Assembly: GCF_014646015.1 (NCBI RefSeq)
Contig: NZ_BMMQ01000001.1
Location: 434,001-498,000 of the forward strand
Direction: 5' to 3'
DNA from: Microbacterium nanhaiense
GTDB taxonomy: Bacteria > Actinomycetota > Actinomycetes > Actinomycetales > Microbacteriaceae
DNA length: 64,000 nt
The notes beneath the pieces were generated by a model. It did not search any database. It was not told where the DNA came from and was given only the letters and a program-made list of their open reading frames with translations. Position numbers and translations under genes: made by a program. Each line of letters starts with the position of its first letter. Position 1 is the first letter of the stretch. This document shows, one piece after another, positions 9,416 through 20,985 of the stretch.

Positions 9416-9465
9416 TGCGCGCGTTAGGTCGACCTTCCTAGCACCATCGGCCTCAGAGGAGGAGG

Positions 9466-9495
9466 ATGGGAGCGCAATGCTGCGGTCGACCATAA
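9466..9495 (+). CDS. Possible 9-codon upstream ORF with a Cys-Cys pair (MGAQCCGRP)
   Basis: A short ORF in the acnA leader begins at ATG 9466 directly after a strong GAGGAGGAGG ribosome site. It encodes MGAQCCGRP, and its TAA (9493-9495) overlaps the acnA ribosome site AAGGAGA. The arrangement would couple its translation to acnA. It is speculative: nothing but position, ribosome site and the tandem cysteine codons supports it. Confidence 0.3.
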   Translation: MGAQCCGRP

Positions 9496-9505
9496 GGAGA
9501 CATCC

Positions 9506-12322
<2,817 letters not shown>

Positions 12323-12338
12323 TAGCTCCTCCCCGCCA

Positions 12339-12374
12339 CGAGGCCCCTCCCGTCGCCGCGCGGGAGGGGCCTCG
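12339..12374 (+). terminator. acnA terminator hairpin
   Basis: A 14-bp GC-rich inverted repeat (CGAGGCCCCTCCCG, 12339-12352, with 12361-12374) around an 8-nt loop, 16 bases after the acnA stop. There is no U-tract, as is common in actinobacteria. Confidence 0.8.
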
Positions 12375-12406
12375 TCGCGTCCCGCCTGATTTCCAGCACG
12401 GGGGCG

Positions 12407-12412
12407 TACGCT
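12407..12412 (+). promoter_or_regulatory. Leaderless -10 box of dxs
   Basis: TACGCT ends 7 nt before ATG 12420. No Shine-Dalgarno sequence is present. Confidence 0.6.
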
Positions 12413-12419
12413 CGAAACT

Positions 12420-14375
12420 ATGAGTCTGCTTGAGTCGATCTCGGGTCCGCGGGACCTCGACCGCCTGTCGAAGCGTGAGCTCACGCAGCTCGCGGGCGAG
12501 GTGCGTGAGTTCCTCGTCGAGAACGTCTCCCAGACGGGCGGCCACCTGGGCCCGAACCTCGGAGTCGTCGAGCTCACGATCGCCCTGCACCGCGTCTTCG
12601 ACTCGCCGAACGACCCGATCGTGTGGGACACGGGGCACCAGTCGTACGTGCACAAGCTGCTCACGGGGCGCCAGGATTTCTCCAAGCTCCGTTCACGGGG
12701 TGGCCTCGCGGGCTACCCGCAGCGTTCCGAGAGTGAGCACGACGTCGTGGAGTCCTCGCATGCCTCGAGCTCGCTCAGCTGGGCCGACGGCATCTCGCGC
12801 GCCTTCGCCCGCACGAGCCGGGATGACCGGCACGTCGTCGCCGTGCTCGGCGACGGTGCCCTGACGGGCGGCATGACCTGGGAAGCCCTCAACAACATCA
12901 CCGACGACAACGACCGCAACCTGGTGATCGTCGTCAATGACAACGGTCGCAGCTACGCGCCGACGATCGGCGGCATGGCGCGGTACCTCAATCGCGTGCG
13001 CACCGCGACCACCTATCGCGACCTCGACGAGAAGTCGGGTCGCGCCGCGCACCGCCTCGGCCGCGTCGGGCGCGCCCTGTATCGCGGAGTGCGGGGAGGA
13101 ACGCACGGCTTCCTGTCGAAGCTCACGAACAACTCTGCGCTCTACGCGCAGCTCGATATCAAGTACCTCGGCCCCGTGGACGGCCACGATCTGCCGGCCT
13201 TGATCGAGACGCTCGAGCAGGCCAAGCGATACAGCGCGCCCGTCATCGTGCACGCCATCACCGAGAAGGGGCGCGGCTATGCGCCGGCCCGCAACGACGA
13301 GGCCGACCAGTTCCACGCGGTCAACAAGATCGATCCCAAGACGGGCAAGCCCGTCGGCGGGCGCAAGGGCAAGGATTGGACGGGCGTCTTCGCCGACGCG
13401 CTGGTCGAGGTGGGGGAGCGGCGGACCGACGTGATCGCCATGACGGCGGCCATGCTCCGGCCTACGGGTCTCGGCCCCTTCGCCGAACGCTTTCCGGAGC
13501 GCGTGTACGACGTGGGCATCGCCGAGCAGCACGCCGTCGCGAGCGCGGCCGGGCTCGCCTACGGCGGCCTGCACCCGGTCGTGGCGCTCTACGCGACCTT
13601 CGTGAACCGGGCCTTTGACCAGGTGCTCATGGACGTGGCGCTTCACAAGGCCGGAGTGACGTTCGTCTTCGACCGTTCGGGCGTCACGGGCCCCGACGGC
13701 CCCAGCCACCACGGCATGTGGGATCTGGCGCTCCTGCACATCGTGCCCCATATCCGCATCGCCGCCCCGCGAGACGCCGAGCGGCTGCGCGAGGAGCTCG
13801 ACGAGGCGGTCGCCATCGACGACGGCCCCACGGTGATCCGCTATCCGAAGGGCGAGGTCGGCGAGACCATCGAGGCGATCGAGCGCACGGCCGACGGTGT
13901 CGACGTGCTCGCGCGCTCCGGCGACGAGGACGTCCTCCTGATCGGCATCGGCCCGTTCGCCCGCATGGCGCTCGACGTCGCCGAGCGCCTCGGGGCGCAG
14001 GGCATCGGCGCAACCGTCATCGATCCCCGGTGGGTCGTCCCGGTCGCCGACTCGATCGTCGACCTCGCCCGACGCCACCGCCTCGTCATCACGATCGAGG
14101 ACGGGATCCGCGTCGGTGGCATCGGCACGCGAGTGCGCCAGGTGCTGCGCGAGGCCGGCGTCGACACGGCGGTGGACGAGCTGGGCCTCCCGGACGAGTT
14201 CATCGACCACGCATCGCGTGAGCAGGTGCTTGAGGATGCGGGTCTGACGGCGTCGAAGATCGCCCAGGACGTCGTCTCCCAGGTTCTGGGAACCCGTGTC
14301 CCCGTCGCGCGGCAGAACGCGCTGACCGCCCGCACGGGAGTCGCGGCGAAGGATCACTCGCGAGGAGCGCGCTAG
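12420..14375 (+). CDS. dxs: 1-deoxy-D-xylulose-5-phosphate synthase
   Basis: The first enzyme of the MEP isoprenoid pathway: it condenses pyruvate and glyceraldehyde 3-phosphate using thiamine diphosphate. It has 651 residues with the three transketolase-type domains. The TPP/Mg motif is GDGALTGGMTWEALNNI; the catalytic glutamate lies in GIAEQHAVASAAGLAYGG, and a histidine-rich active-site segment (TGGHLGPNLGVVELT) is near the N-terminus. ATG 12420 is the leaderless start. It converges on the monooxygenase gene with only 10 bases between stops and no separate terminator. Confidence 0.96.
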   Translation: MSLLESISGPRDLDRLSKRELTQLAGEVREFLVENVSQTGGHLGPNLGVVELTIALHRVFDSPNDPIVWDTGHQSYVHKLLTGRQDFSKLRSRGGLAGYPQRSESEHDVVESSHASSSLSWADGISRAFARTSRDDRHVVAVLGDGALTGGMTWEALNNITDDNDRNLVIVVNDNGRSYAPTIGGMARYLNRVRTATTYRDLDEKSGRAAHRLGRVGRALYRGVRGGTHGFLSKLTNNSALYAQLDIKYLGPVDGHDLPALIETLEQAKRYSAPVIVHAITEKGRGYAPARNDEADQFHAVNKIDPKTGKPVGGRKGKDWTGVFADALVEVGERRTDVIAMTAAMLRPTGLGPFAERFPERVYDVGIAEQHAVASAAGLAYGGLHPVVALYATFVNRAFDQVLMDVALHKAGVTFVFDRSGVTGPDGPSHHGMWDLALLHIVPHIRIAAPRDAERLREELDEAVAIDDGPTVIRYPKGEVGETIEAIERTADGVDVLARSGDEDVLLIGIGPFARMALDVAERLGAQGIGATVIDPRWVVPVADSIVDLARRHRLVITIEDGIRVGGIGTRVRQVLREAGVDTAVDELGLPDEFIDHASREQVLEDAGLTASKIAQDVVSQVLGTRVPVARQNALTARTGVAAKDHSRGAR

Positions 14376-14385
14376 GCTCCGAGCC

Positions 14386-15636
14386 TCATCCGGCCGCCTC
14401 TCCGGTCAGCCACGAGTTGCTCAGCGGCGTGCCGTTGACGAGCAGATCGCCGATCGCCTTCGCCTTGTTCCGGTGCGGGTTGTGCGTCGCGATCGTACGG
14501 GCGTTGCGCCAGTGCCGGTCGAGCCCGCGCGAGCGATCCGTCGCGGATGCCCCGCCGATGTCGAAGAGCTTCGTCGCCGCGTCGAGCACCGCCGTCACGA
14601 CGACGATCTGCGCGTGCGCGGTGGCGACGTCTCCGCGGGCGACCGCCTCGTCGATGGCGCGGGGATCGGCATCCGCGGCCTGCAGATCGTGCGAGTCCTG
14701 GAGCGCCGCGACGGCCGACTGCAGCGCCGCGTCGGCCTGGTAGGACAGCGCGCTCAGCTCGCCGATGGTCTCGAGGACGATCGGGTCACTCGCGGCGGTC
14801 GCCCCGGATCCGTTGCTGTAGACGCGGGTGCGGCGGGTGACGAACTCGATCGCGTCGCTGACGATCGCGCGGCCGATGCCGTTCAGCGCGGCGAGCAGCA
14901 CCAGCTGCACGTAGGCACCGCCATGGCCGGGCGCGGATCCCGTCCGGTGCGTGACATCGTGAGCGGGCACGCGCACCTCGTCGAAGACGGTCGTTCCGCT
15001 GCCGGTCAGGCGCTGCCCGAATCCGTTCCAGTCGTCCGCGCGGGTCACGCCGGGGCTGCGCGTGTCGACGGCGACACCGACGAACTCCCCCTCCTCATCG
15101 ACGGCCGAGACGGAGACCCAATCGGCGTAGAGCGTGCCCGTCGAGTAGTACTTCGTACCGCTGAGCACGTAGCCGTCGCCGTGCGCGCGCACCCGCGTCT
15201 CGAGCGAGCCGACCTGCGCGGAGCTGCGCTCGTGCGAGGCGTTGCCGTAGACCGCGCCCGACGCGATGCGCGCGAGCACCCGGTCGCGGGCCGACGACGG
15301 CGGGGCGAGGATCTGACGCTCGATGAGAGCGAAGTGCGAGCGCAGCACCTGGGCGAGGTTTGGTTCGTGCTGGGCGAGGTGACTGAGGAGTTCGAGGCCC
15401 TCGCTGAGGCTCGCGCCGCCGCCGCCGAGCTCCTCCGGCAGGGTCGCGCGCGTGAAGCCCGCATCCTTCAGCTGTTCCAGTTCCGCGAACGGAAGCCGCC
15501 GCTCCTCCTCTCTCGCGATCGCACCGCGCGCGATGTCGGTCAGCACAGCGGCGAAGCGCTGCTTGAATCGCGACGCGCGGGCCGCGGCCCACGCCGGTTG
15601 ATGGAGGACATGACTGATCTCGGTCTGCGTCGACAA
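14386..15636 (-). CDS. Acyl-CoA-dehydrogenase-fold flavin monooxygenase (DszC/SfnB-like)
   Basis: A 416-residue protein of the acyl-CoA dehydrogenase superfamily, most like the FMNH2-dependent monooxygenases DszC and SfnB that oxidise sulfur compounds. The flavin-loop segment SGTKYYSTGTLYADW and the C-terminal LDRHWRNARTIATHNP helix are the DszC/SfnB signatures; the usual acyl-CoA dehydrogenase catalytic glutamate region is not evident. The start is TTG 15636, with TAAGGA before it that also includes the upstream stop codon. It is the last gene of a five-gene operon with an ABC importer. Organosulfur or related catabolism is inferred. No flavin reductase is in the window. Confidence 0.85.
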   Translation of the reverse strand: MSTQTEISHVLHQPAWAAARASRFKQRFAAVLTDIARGAIAREEERRLPFAELEQLKDAGFTRATLPEELGGGGASLSEGLELLSHLAQHEPNLAQVLRSHFALIERQILAPPSSARDRVLARIASGAVYGNASHERSSAQVGSLETRVRAHGDGYVLSGTKYYSTGTLYADWVSVSAVDEEGEFVGVAVDTRSPGVTRADDWNGFGQRLTGSGTTVFDEVRVPAHDVTHRTGSAPGHGGAYVQLVLLAALNGIGRAIVSDAIEFVTRRTRVYSNGSGATAASDPIVLETIGELSALSYQADAALQSAVAALQDSHDLQAADADPRAIDEAVARGDVATAHAQIVVVTAVLDAATKLFDIGGASATDRSRGLDRHWRNARTIATHNPHRNKAKAIGDLLVNGTPLSNSWLTGEAAG

Positions 15637-15645
15637 TGCGTTTCC

Positions 15646-17301
15646 TTAGGCGTTCGCCGGCGCGATGCGGGGCACGGCGGCGAGGAGCGATTTCGTGTAG
15701 GGGTGTTGCGGCGAACGGAAGATCGACTCGGTCTCGCCCCGCTCGACGACGCGTCCATCCTTCATGACGAGAACCTCGTCGCTGATGTGATGCACGACGC
15801 CGAGATCGTGCGAGATGAACACATAGGTGAGGCCGAGCTCTTCCTGCAGGGCCGCCAGGAGATCGAGCACCTGGGCCTGAACCGACACGTCGAGCGCCGA
15901 CACCGGTTCGTCGCACACGATGACCTCGGGGCCCGCGGCGAGGGCGCGAGCGATGGCCACGCGCTGTCGCTGACCGCCGGACAGCTCGATGGGGCGACGC
16001 GAGAGCGCCGCCGCCGGCAGCCGCACGAGGCCGAGGAGCGCCTCTGCGCGGTCGACGCGCTCGGATCCGCGGGCCACCCCGGCGGCGGCGAGCGCCTCAT
16101 CGAGCACCCGCCCGACGGTGTATCGCGGATCGAAGGAGGCGAGCGGATCCTGATAGACCACCTGCAGGGAGCGTCGTGCGCGTGCCCTGGCCGCCGGTCC
16201 GAGCTCCGCCCACGGCGTGCCCTTCCACCGCACCTCGCCGGAGTCGGCGGTTTCGACGCCCAGCAGGATCCGTGCCGTCGTCGTCTTCCCGGAGCCCGAC
16301 TCCCCGACGATGCCGAGCGTCGTCCCCGGTTGCACGGTGAGGTCGACGCCGTCGACCGCGGTGCGGTGGGCACGATCGGGGCCGAGGAAGCTCTTCGTGA
16401 TCGCCCGCGCCTCGAGAACGGGACCGGCGCCGACCTCGCGCGCGGGCGCAGCGATGCGGCGAAGCTGCGCCGGGTCTATCGCCGGGCCGCGCGACAGCGT
16501 GGATCCTCGCGGGTGCATCGACGGAACCGCCGTGAGCAGATCCTGCGTGTACGGGTGCAGGGCCGCCGTCAGAACCTGGTGCGCCGGTCCCTCCTCGACA
16601 ATGACGCCGTTGTGCATCACGGCGATGCGATCCGCGAGGGCGGCGACGACCGCGAGATCGTGGCTGACGAGCAGCAGGCCCCTGCCGTCCGCTTTCACCT
16701 CGCCGAGAAGCCGGATGATCTGCGCTGCGACGGTTGCATCGAGGGCCGTGGTCGGCTCGTCGGCGATGATCAGACGAGGGGAGGCGGCGATCGCCGACGC
16801 GATCAGGGCGCGCTGGCGCTGCCCGCCGGAGAGCTCGTGCGGGCGTTGCCGGGCACGGATGGCGGGCTCGGGGACCCCCGCGGCGTCGAGCAGCCGCAGG
16901 ACCTCCGCGTCGCGTTCGCGCCGTGTGAGGCGGGCGTGGATCCGAAGGGGCTCCGCCACCTCGGCGCCGACCGTGCGGAGCGCGTCGAGCGACGCCAGCG
17001 CGTCCTGCAGGACGAACCCGATCTCTGCCCCGCGGATCCGCCGCCAGGCGCGCTCGGGAAGGCCCCGTAGCTCGCGGCCGGCGAACTCGATGCGCTCGGC
17101 ATCGACGTGCGCGTCGTGTCCCGTGAGCCCGACGAGCGTGCGCGCCGTGACCGATTTTCCCGAGCCGGATTCGCCGACGAGTGCGACGCATTCTCCCGGC
17201 GCGATCTGGAGGGAGAGATCCTTCACGACGGTCGTGCGTCGGGATCCGGCCCCGAACGATACCGAGAGATTGCGGATATCGACGAGAAGCTCCTCGCTCA
17301 T
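15646..17301 (-). CDS. Oligopeptide-type ABC transporter ATPase, two fused nucleotide-binding domains
   Basis: A 551-residue protein carrying two complete ABC ATPase domains, a DppD-DppF fusion. Domain 1 (about 1-250) has GESGSGKSVT (Walker A), LSGGQRQRALIA (signature) and LIIADEPTTALD (Walker B). Domain 2 (about 275-551) has GESGSGKTTT, LSGGQRQRVAIA and VIVCDEPVSALD. Each domain is followed by an oligopeptide-transporter C-terminal segment (HPYTQDLL, HPYTKSLL). It energises uptake through the two permeases upstream. ATG 17301 overlaps the previous stop as ATGA, showing translational coupling; an earlier in-frame start is rejected. Confidence 0.95.
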   Translation of the reverse strand: MSEELLVDIRNLSVSFGAGSRRTTVVKDLSLQIAPGECVALVGESGSGKSVTARTLVGLTGHDAHVDAERIEFAGRELRGLPERAWRRIRGAEIGFVLQDALASLDALRTVGAEVAEPLRIHARLTRRERDAEVLRLLDAAGVPEPAIRARQRPHELSGGQRQRALIASAIAASPRLIIADEPTTALDATVAAQIIRLLGEVKADGRGLLLVSHDLAVVAALADRIAVMHNGVIVEEGPAHQVLTAALHPYTQDLLTAVPSMHPRGSTLSRGPAIDPAQLRRIAAPAREVGAGPVLEARAITKSFLGPDRAHRTAVDGVDLTVQPGTTLGIVGESGSGKTTTARILLGVETADSGEVRWKGTPWAELGPAARARARRSLQVVYQDPLASFDPRYTVGRVLDEALAAAGVARGSERVDRAEALLGLVRLPAAALSRRPIELSGGQRQRVAIARALAAGPEVIVCDEPVSALDVSVQAQVLDLLAALQEELGLTYVFISHDLGVVHHISDEVLVMKDGRVVERGETESIFRSPQHPYTKSLLAAVPRIAPANA

Positions 17302-18185
17302 GCGCGGCCCTCCGTTCTGCGTGTGATGTCGCGACCGATGGTCGTGATCGCGAGGACCGTGAGGACGAGCAGTCCCGCCGGGATGAGGATGAGCCATGGG
17401 GCGTTCGAGATGAAGTTCCGGCCGACCGAGAGCATCGCTCCCCATTCCGGCGAGGGCGGCGGGGTGCCGAGGCCGAGGAAGGCCAGCGAGGCGCCCGCGC
17501 CGATCGCTCCGCCGACTCCGATCGTCGCGAGCACAAGGATCGGCTTGATCGCGTTCGGAAGCACATGGCGCACGATCACGGCGGTGCGCCCCTGACCGAG
17601 AACGCGCGCCGCTTCGACGTAGAGGGATGACTTGACGCGGTGGGTCTGCGCCCGCACGATCCGGGCGTAGTAGGCGACTCCGCCCACGCCGATGGCGATG
17701 ACGGCGTTGAGCGTGCCGCCGCCGATGATGCCGATGATGACGAGCGCGAGCAGGAGTTCGGGGACGGCCAGAACGACGTCGAGCACGCGCATGATGCCCG
17801 ACTCGACGTAGCGGTGCGACAGCCCGGCGGCGATGCCGACGAGCGTGCCCAGCGTCACGGCGATCGCGGTCGCGGCGAGGCCAATGAGGATCGACGTGCG
17901 CGCGCCATGCACGACGCGGGTGTAGATGTCACCCCCGGATTCGTCGGTGCCGAACCAGTGCTCCGCGCCCGGGGGGATGAACGTCGCCGTCGGATCCACG
18001 GCGAGCGGATCGCCAGGTGCGAGGGCCTGGGGTGCAAGGATCGCCACACCGAGGAGCGCGATGAACGCCCAGGCCACCGCCACCGCGGGCCGCGTGCGGC
18101 GCAGCCATCCGGGGATCGCGACGGCGGTCCGGGCGCGGGCGGCGCCGGGGATCGCAACGTCGGTGAGCGTGCGCGAAAGGGTCAT
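17298..18185 (-). CDS. ABC transporter permease, DppC-like
   Basis: A 295-residue inner-membrane permease of the oligopeptide/nickel importer family. It has one N-terminal helix and then five in the core, with the DppC-type sequence HWFGTDESGGDIYTRVVHGAR between the first two. The cytoplasmic coupling loop is EAARVLGQGRTAVIVRHVLPN. Start ATG 18185 overlaps the stop of the DppB-like gene (ATGA). It pairs with that protein to form the channel. Confidence 0.93.
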   Translation of the reverse strand: MTLSRTLTDVAIPGAARARTAVAIPGWLRRTRPAVAVAWAFIALLGVAILAPQALAPGDPLAVDPTATFIPPGAEHWFGTDESGGDIYTRVVHGARTSILIGLAATAIAVTLGTLVGIAAGLSHRYVESGIMRVLDVVLAVPELLLALVIIGIIGGGTLNAVIAIGVGGVAYYARIVRAQTHRVKSSLYVEAARVLGQGRTAVIVRHVLPNAIKPILVLATIGVGGAIGAGASLAFLGLGTPPPSPEWGAMLSVGRNFISNAPWLILIPAGLLVLTVLAITTIGRDITRRTEGRA

Positions 18186-19114
18186 GACGTCACCACTCTC
18201 GGATCGATCGCCGTGTAGACGAGGTCGACGATGAGGTTCACCACGACGAACACCGCCGCGGAGAGGAGGACCACGCCGAGGATGACCGGGAGATCCTTGT
18301 TGTAGACGGATTGGAGCATCAGGCCCCCGACGCCGGAACGGGAGAAGAGCGTCTCGGCGATCACGGAGCCGCCCAGGAGGCCCCCGACGATGAAGCCCGA
18401 CATGGTCACCGCGGGGATCGCCGCGTGGCGGAGCGCGTGCTTCACGCGCACGGCCAGGTCGCCGAGCCCGCGGGCGCGAGCGGTGAGCACGAAGGGCTGT
18501 TCGAGAACCTCCTCGAGCTCGCCACGGAGCACCTGAGAGAGTGGCCCGAACAGCACGAGCGCGAGCGTGACCGCCGGCAGGATGAGTGCGGCGAAGCCGT
18601 TCGTGCCTCCGGACGGGAGGATACGGAGCGTGAAGGCGAAGACGAACAGCAGGCCGAATCCGATGACGAAGCTCGGAGCGGCGGCGAGGAAGACCTCGAC
18701 GCTGGACACGATCCGGCGCACCCACGGGGCGCGCTGGGCGCTGAGCACGGCGACGACCACCGTCAGCACGATCGCCAGCACGGCCGCCGCGGCCGCGAGG
18801 GTCGCGGTGGAGCCGAGCTGCTGGCCGATCGCCTCCGTGACGGGGATGCGAAGGCGATAGGACTGGCCGAGGTCGCCGCGGGCGACGCTGCTCAGGTAAT
18901 GCAGGTACTGGACGAGGAACGGCTCGTCGAGCAGGTACTCCGCGCGCACGGCCTCGAGGGCCTCCTCGGTCGGGCGGGCATCGGGCCCGCCGAGGATGAG
19001 CAGCGCCGTGTCTCCCGGGATGATGGTGATCGCGAGGAAGGTGAGCGTCGCGGCGCCCCACATCACGAGCACGCCGAGCAGGAGTCTCGGAACGATTCTT
19101 CTGACGATCCTCAT
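18182..19114 (-). CDS. ABC transporter permease, DppB-like
   Basis: A 310-residue permease with about six transmembrane helices. The N-terminal LLLGVLVMWGAATLTFLAI helix and the IPGDTALLILGG loop are typical of DppB-type subunits. The coupling loop is TARARGLGDLAVRVKHALRHA. It begins one base after the stop of the solute-binding protein gene and overlaps the next gene by 4 bases, so the operon is tightly packed. Confidence 0.93.
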   Translation of the reverse strand: MRIVRRIVPRLLLGVLVMWGAATLTFLAITIIPGDTALLILGGPDARPTEEALEAVRAEYLLDEPFLVQYLHYLSSVARGDLGQSYRLRIPVTEAIGQQLGSTATLAAAAAVLAIVLTVVVAVLSAQRAPWVRRIVSSVEVFLAAAPSFVIGFGLLFVFAFTLRILPSGGTNGFAALILPAVTLALVLFGPLSQVLRGELEEVLEQPFVLTARARGLGDLAVRVKHALRHAAIPAVTMSGFIVGGLLGGSVIAETLFSRSGVGGLMLQSVYNKDLPVILGVVLLSAAVFVVVNLIVDLVYTAIDPRVVTS

Positions 19115-19115
19115 C

Positions 19116-20762
19116 TCACCCCTCGAGCCATGCGTAGGTGAACACGGGCACGGGGTGGGAGGTGTCGATGTCGACGCCCTTCACCCGGTTCGCGTAGGCG
19201 AACTGGCTGTGGTTCTCGTACAGCGGCAGGCCGGGCACGAGTTCGACCACGCGCTTCTGGGCGGCGGCGTACGCGGCTTCGGCCTCCGGACCGTCGGGAG
19301 CCTCGCGCGTCGCCTCGAGGAGCCGGTCGAGGGTCTCGTCCTCGAGATATGAGGCGTTCTGGCCGATGCGCTCGCCCGTGATCTCGTCGGAGTGGTAGCG
19401 GATGTAAAGGATGTCGGGCGTATTCGTGTGCCAGACACCGCTCAGCGCGTCGTAGTCGCCGGCGTAGCGGCGCTCCGTGACCTGCGCGGCGGGCAATTGG
19501 TCGATCACGAGGTCGATTCCGACCTTCTTCACCTCGCCCTGCAATTGCACGAGCAGGGGGCTCGGCGTCGCGGACTCGGTCGTCGGGACGACGACCGCCA
19601 GGCGTTCGCCGTCCTTCGTGCGGAACCCGTCGGAGTCCCGGCCCGTCCACCCGGCCTCGTCGAGCAGCGCGTTCGCCTCGTCGACGTCGTAGGAGAAAGC
19701 CCCCTCCGTGGTCGGGTCGTAGTACACGGTGTCGGAGGAGAGGAAGGTGTCCTTGACGTCGAAGGTGCCGAAGCCCTGCGCCTGTGCGATGGCCTCGCGA
19801 TTGACGGCGGCGACGAAGGCCCTGCGCACCAGGATGTCGTCGAACGGCGCGTGCGAGGTGTTGAAATGGAGAACGTTCGGGCTGCCGGAGCGCACGAGGT
19901 TTTCATAGGTGAAGTCGGCGTTCGCCTGGATCGCCTCCGCGTTCTGGGGAGGGAGGTTCTCGGTCGCGTCGTACTGTCCGCTCACGAGCGACTCGTACCG
20001 GATCACGGCCTCCGGCACGACCGTGACGTTCACGCCGTCCAGGTGCGCCTCCCCGTCGCCGTTGATCCACTCGGGCGCCCAGTCGTAGCCGTCGCGCTTG
20101 ACGTAGGTGATGCTCTGGCCCGGCACGTACTCCTCGACGACGAAGGGGCCGGATCCGACCGGCTGCTGGCACAGCGTCTCCGGCGACTCCGTGATCGCCT
20201 TGCCCGATTCCATCGTCACCCACGACTGGGCGAGGCCGTAGAGGAACGGCGTGAAGGGGTGCGCCAGATGCGCCTCGAAGGTGTACTCGTCGATAACCGT
20301 TCCGTCGACGTACGGCGCGATGTACGCGGCCGCGAGCGGGGACTTCGTGGCCGGATCCCGCATGTGTTCCAAGTTCTGGCCGAGGACCTCCGCGTTCCAC
20401 GGCGAGCCGTCGCTGAAGGTGACGCCCTCCTTGAGATGGAAGGTGTAGGTCTTGCCGTCGTCGGAGATGTCCCAGGAATCGGCGAGATCCGGGGCGAGGT
20501 TGCCGTCGCGGTCGAGCGTGACGAGATTGTCGTAGATCAACCGGCCGAGCAGCGCCTGCTGCGTCGCCGAGATCGCGTGCGAGTCGAGGCACCCGGGCTC
20601 GGCCGACACCGACAGCTCGAGCACCCCACCGTCGACCGGTTGACCGCCCGGCGAGGTCGAGCTCGGCGTGTCGGAGGCGCACGCCGCCAGCAGCGTTCCC
20701 GCCGCCGCGAGTGCGGAGGCGGCCACAATGATTCGGCGCCACGGAGCATGGGGAGAGGGCAT
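19116..20762 (-). CDS. ABC transporter substrate-binding lipoprotein (SBP_bac_5)
   Basis: The extracellular receptor of the importer, 548 residues. A signal peptide ends in the lipobox LLAAC (Cys about 27), so it is a lipoprotein anchored outside the membrane. The family-5 signature appears as DGKTYTFHLKEGVTFSDGSPW, as in DppA/OppA. Start ATG 20762 has AAGGA 8 nt upstream; a start 36 bases earlier lacks one. It is the first gene of the operon that ends with the DszC-like monooxygenase, so the ligand may be a substrate of that enzyme rather than a peptide. The ligand cannot be told from sequence. Confidence 0.93.
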   Translation of the reverse strand: MPSPHAPWRRIIVAASALAAAGTLLAACASDTPSSTSPGGQPVDGGVLELSVSAEPGCLDSHAISATQQALLGRLIYDNLVTLDRDGNLAPDLADSWDISDDGKTYTFHLKEGVTFSDGSPWNAEVLGQNLEHMRDPATKSPLAAAYIAPYVDGTVIDEYTFEAHLAHPFTPFLYGLAQSWVTMESGKAITESPETLCQQPVGSGPFVVEEYVPGQSITYVKRDGYDWAPEWINGDGEAHLDGVNVTVVPEAVIRYESLVSGQYDATENLPPQNAEAIQANADFTYENLVRSGSPNVLHFNTSHAPFDDILVRRAFVAAVNREAIAQAQGFGTFDVKDTFLSSDTVYYDPTTEGAFSYDVDEANALLDEAGWTGRDSDGFRTKDGERLAVVVPTTESATPSPLLVQLQGEVKKVGIDLVIDQLPAAQVTERRYAGDYDALSGVWHTNTPDILYIRYHSDEITGERIGQNASYLEDETLDRLLEATREAPDGPEAEAAYAAAQKRVVELVPGLPLYENHSQFAYANRVKGVDIDTSHPVPVFTYAWLEG

Positions 20763-20930
20763 CGGTGGGATCCTTCGAGACGGGGTGGATGGCCGCACGA
20801 GAGGCGGCTATCGATGTGTCTATCGGGATGCACCGAGCGGCGACAACGTCTGTTGCGCCGTGTGTGCTCGTATTCCGTTCTGTGTCGTATTGCGTCGTCA
20901 CACTGTGTCGTGATGAGTCGCCGTGCGTGA

Positions 20931-20969
20931 CGAATGCCCGCACCCCCTGCTAGGGAGTGCGGGCATTCG
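20931..20969 (-). terminator. Hairpin terminator after the fadB-like gene
   Basis: Perfect 13-bp arms (CGAATGCCCGCAC, 20931-20943, with 20957-20969) around a 13-nt partly paired loop, 16 bases past the minus-strand stop. It separates the beta-oxidation genes from the downstream transporter operon. Confidence 0.75.
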
Positions 20970-20985
20970 ATTGGGACGGAGACGC

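Noticed and set aside
14473..17070. An 865-codon open frame on the plus strand
   Set aside because: It lies antisense to the monooxygenase and the ABC ATPase, both unmistakable; no recognisable motif.
20763..20930. Riboswitch upstream of the oligopeptide-type transporter operon
   Set aside because: The region has repeated ACGACACAG-like words on the minus strand but no recognisable aptamer fold; the evidence is too weak to annotate.
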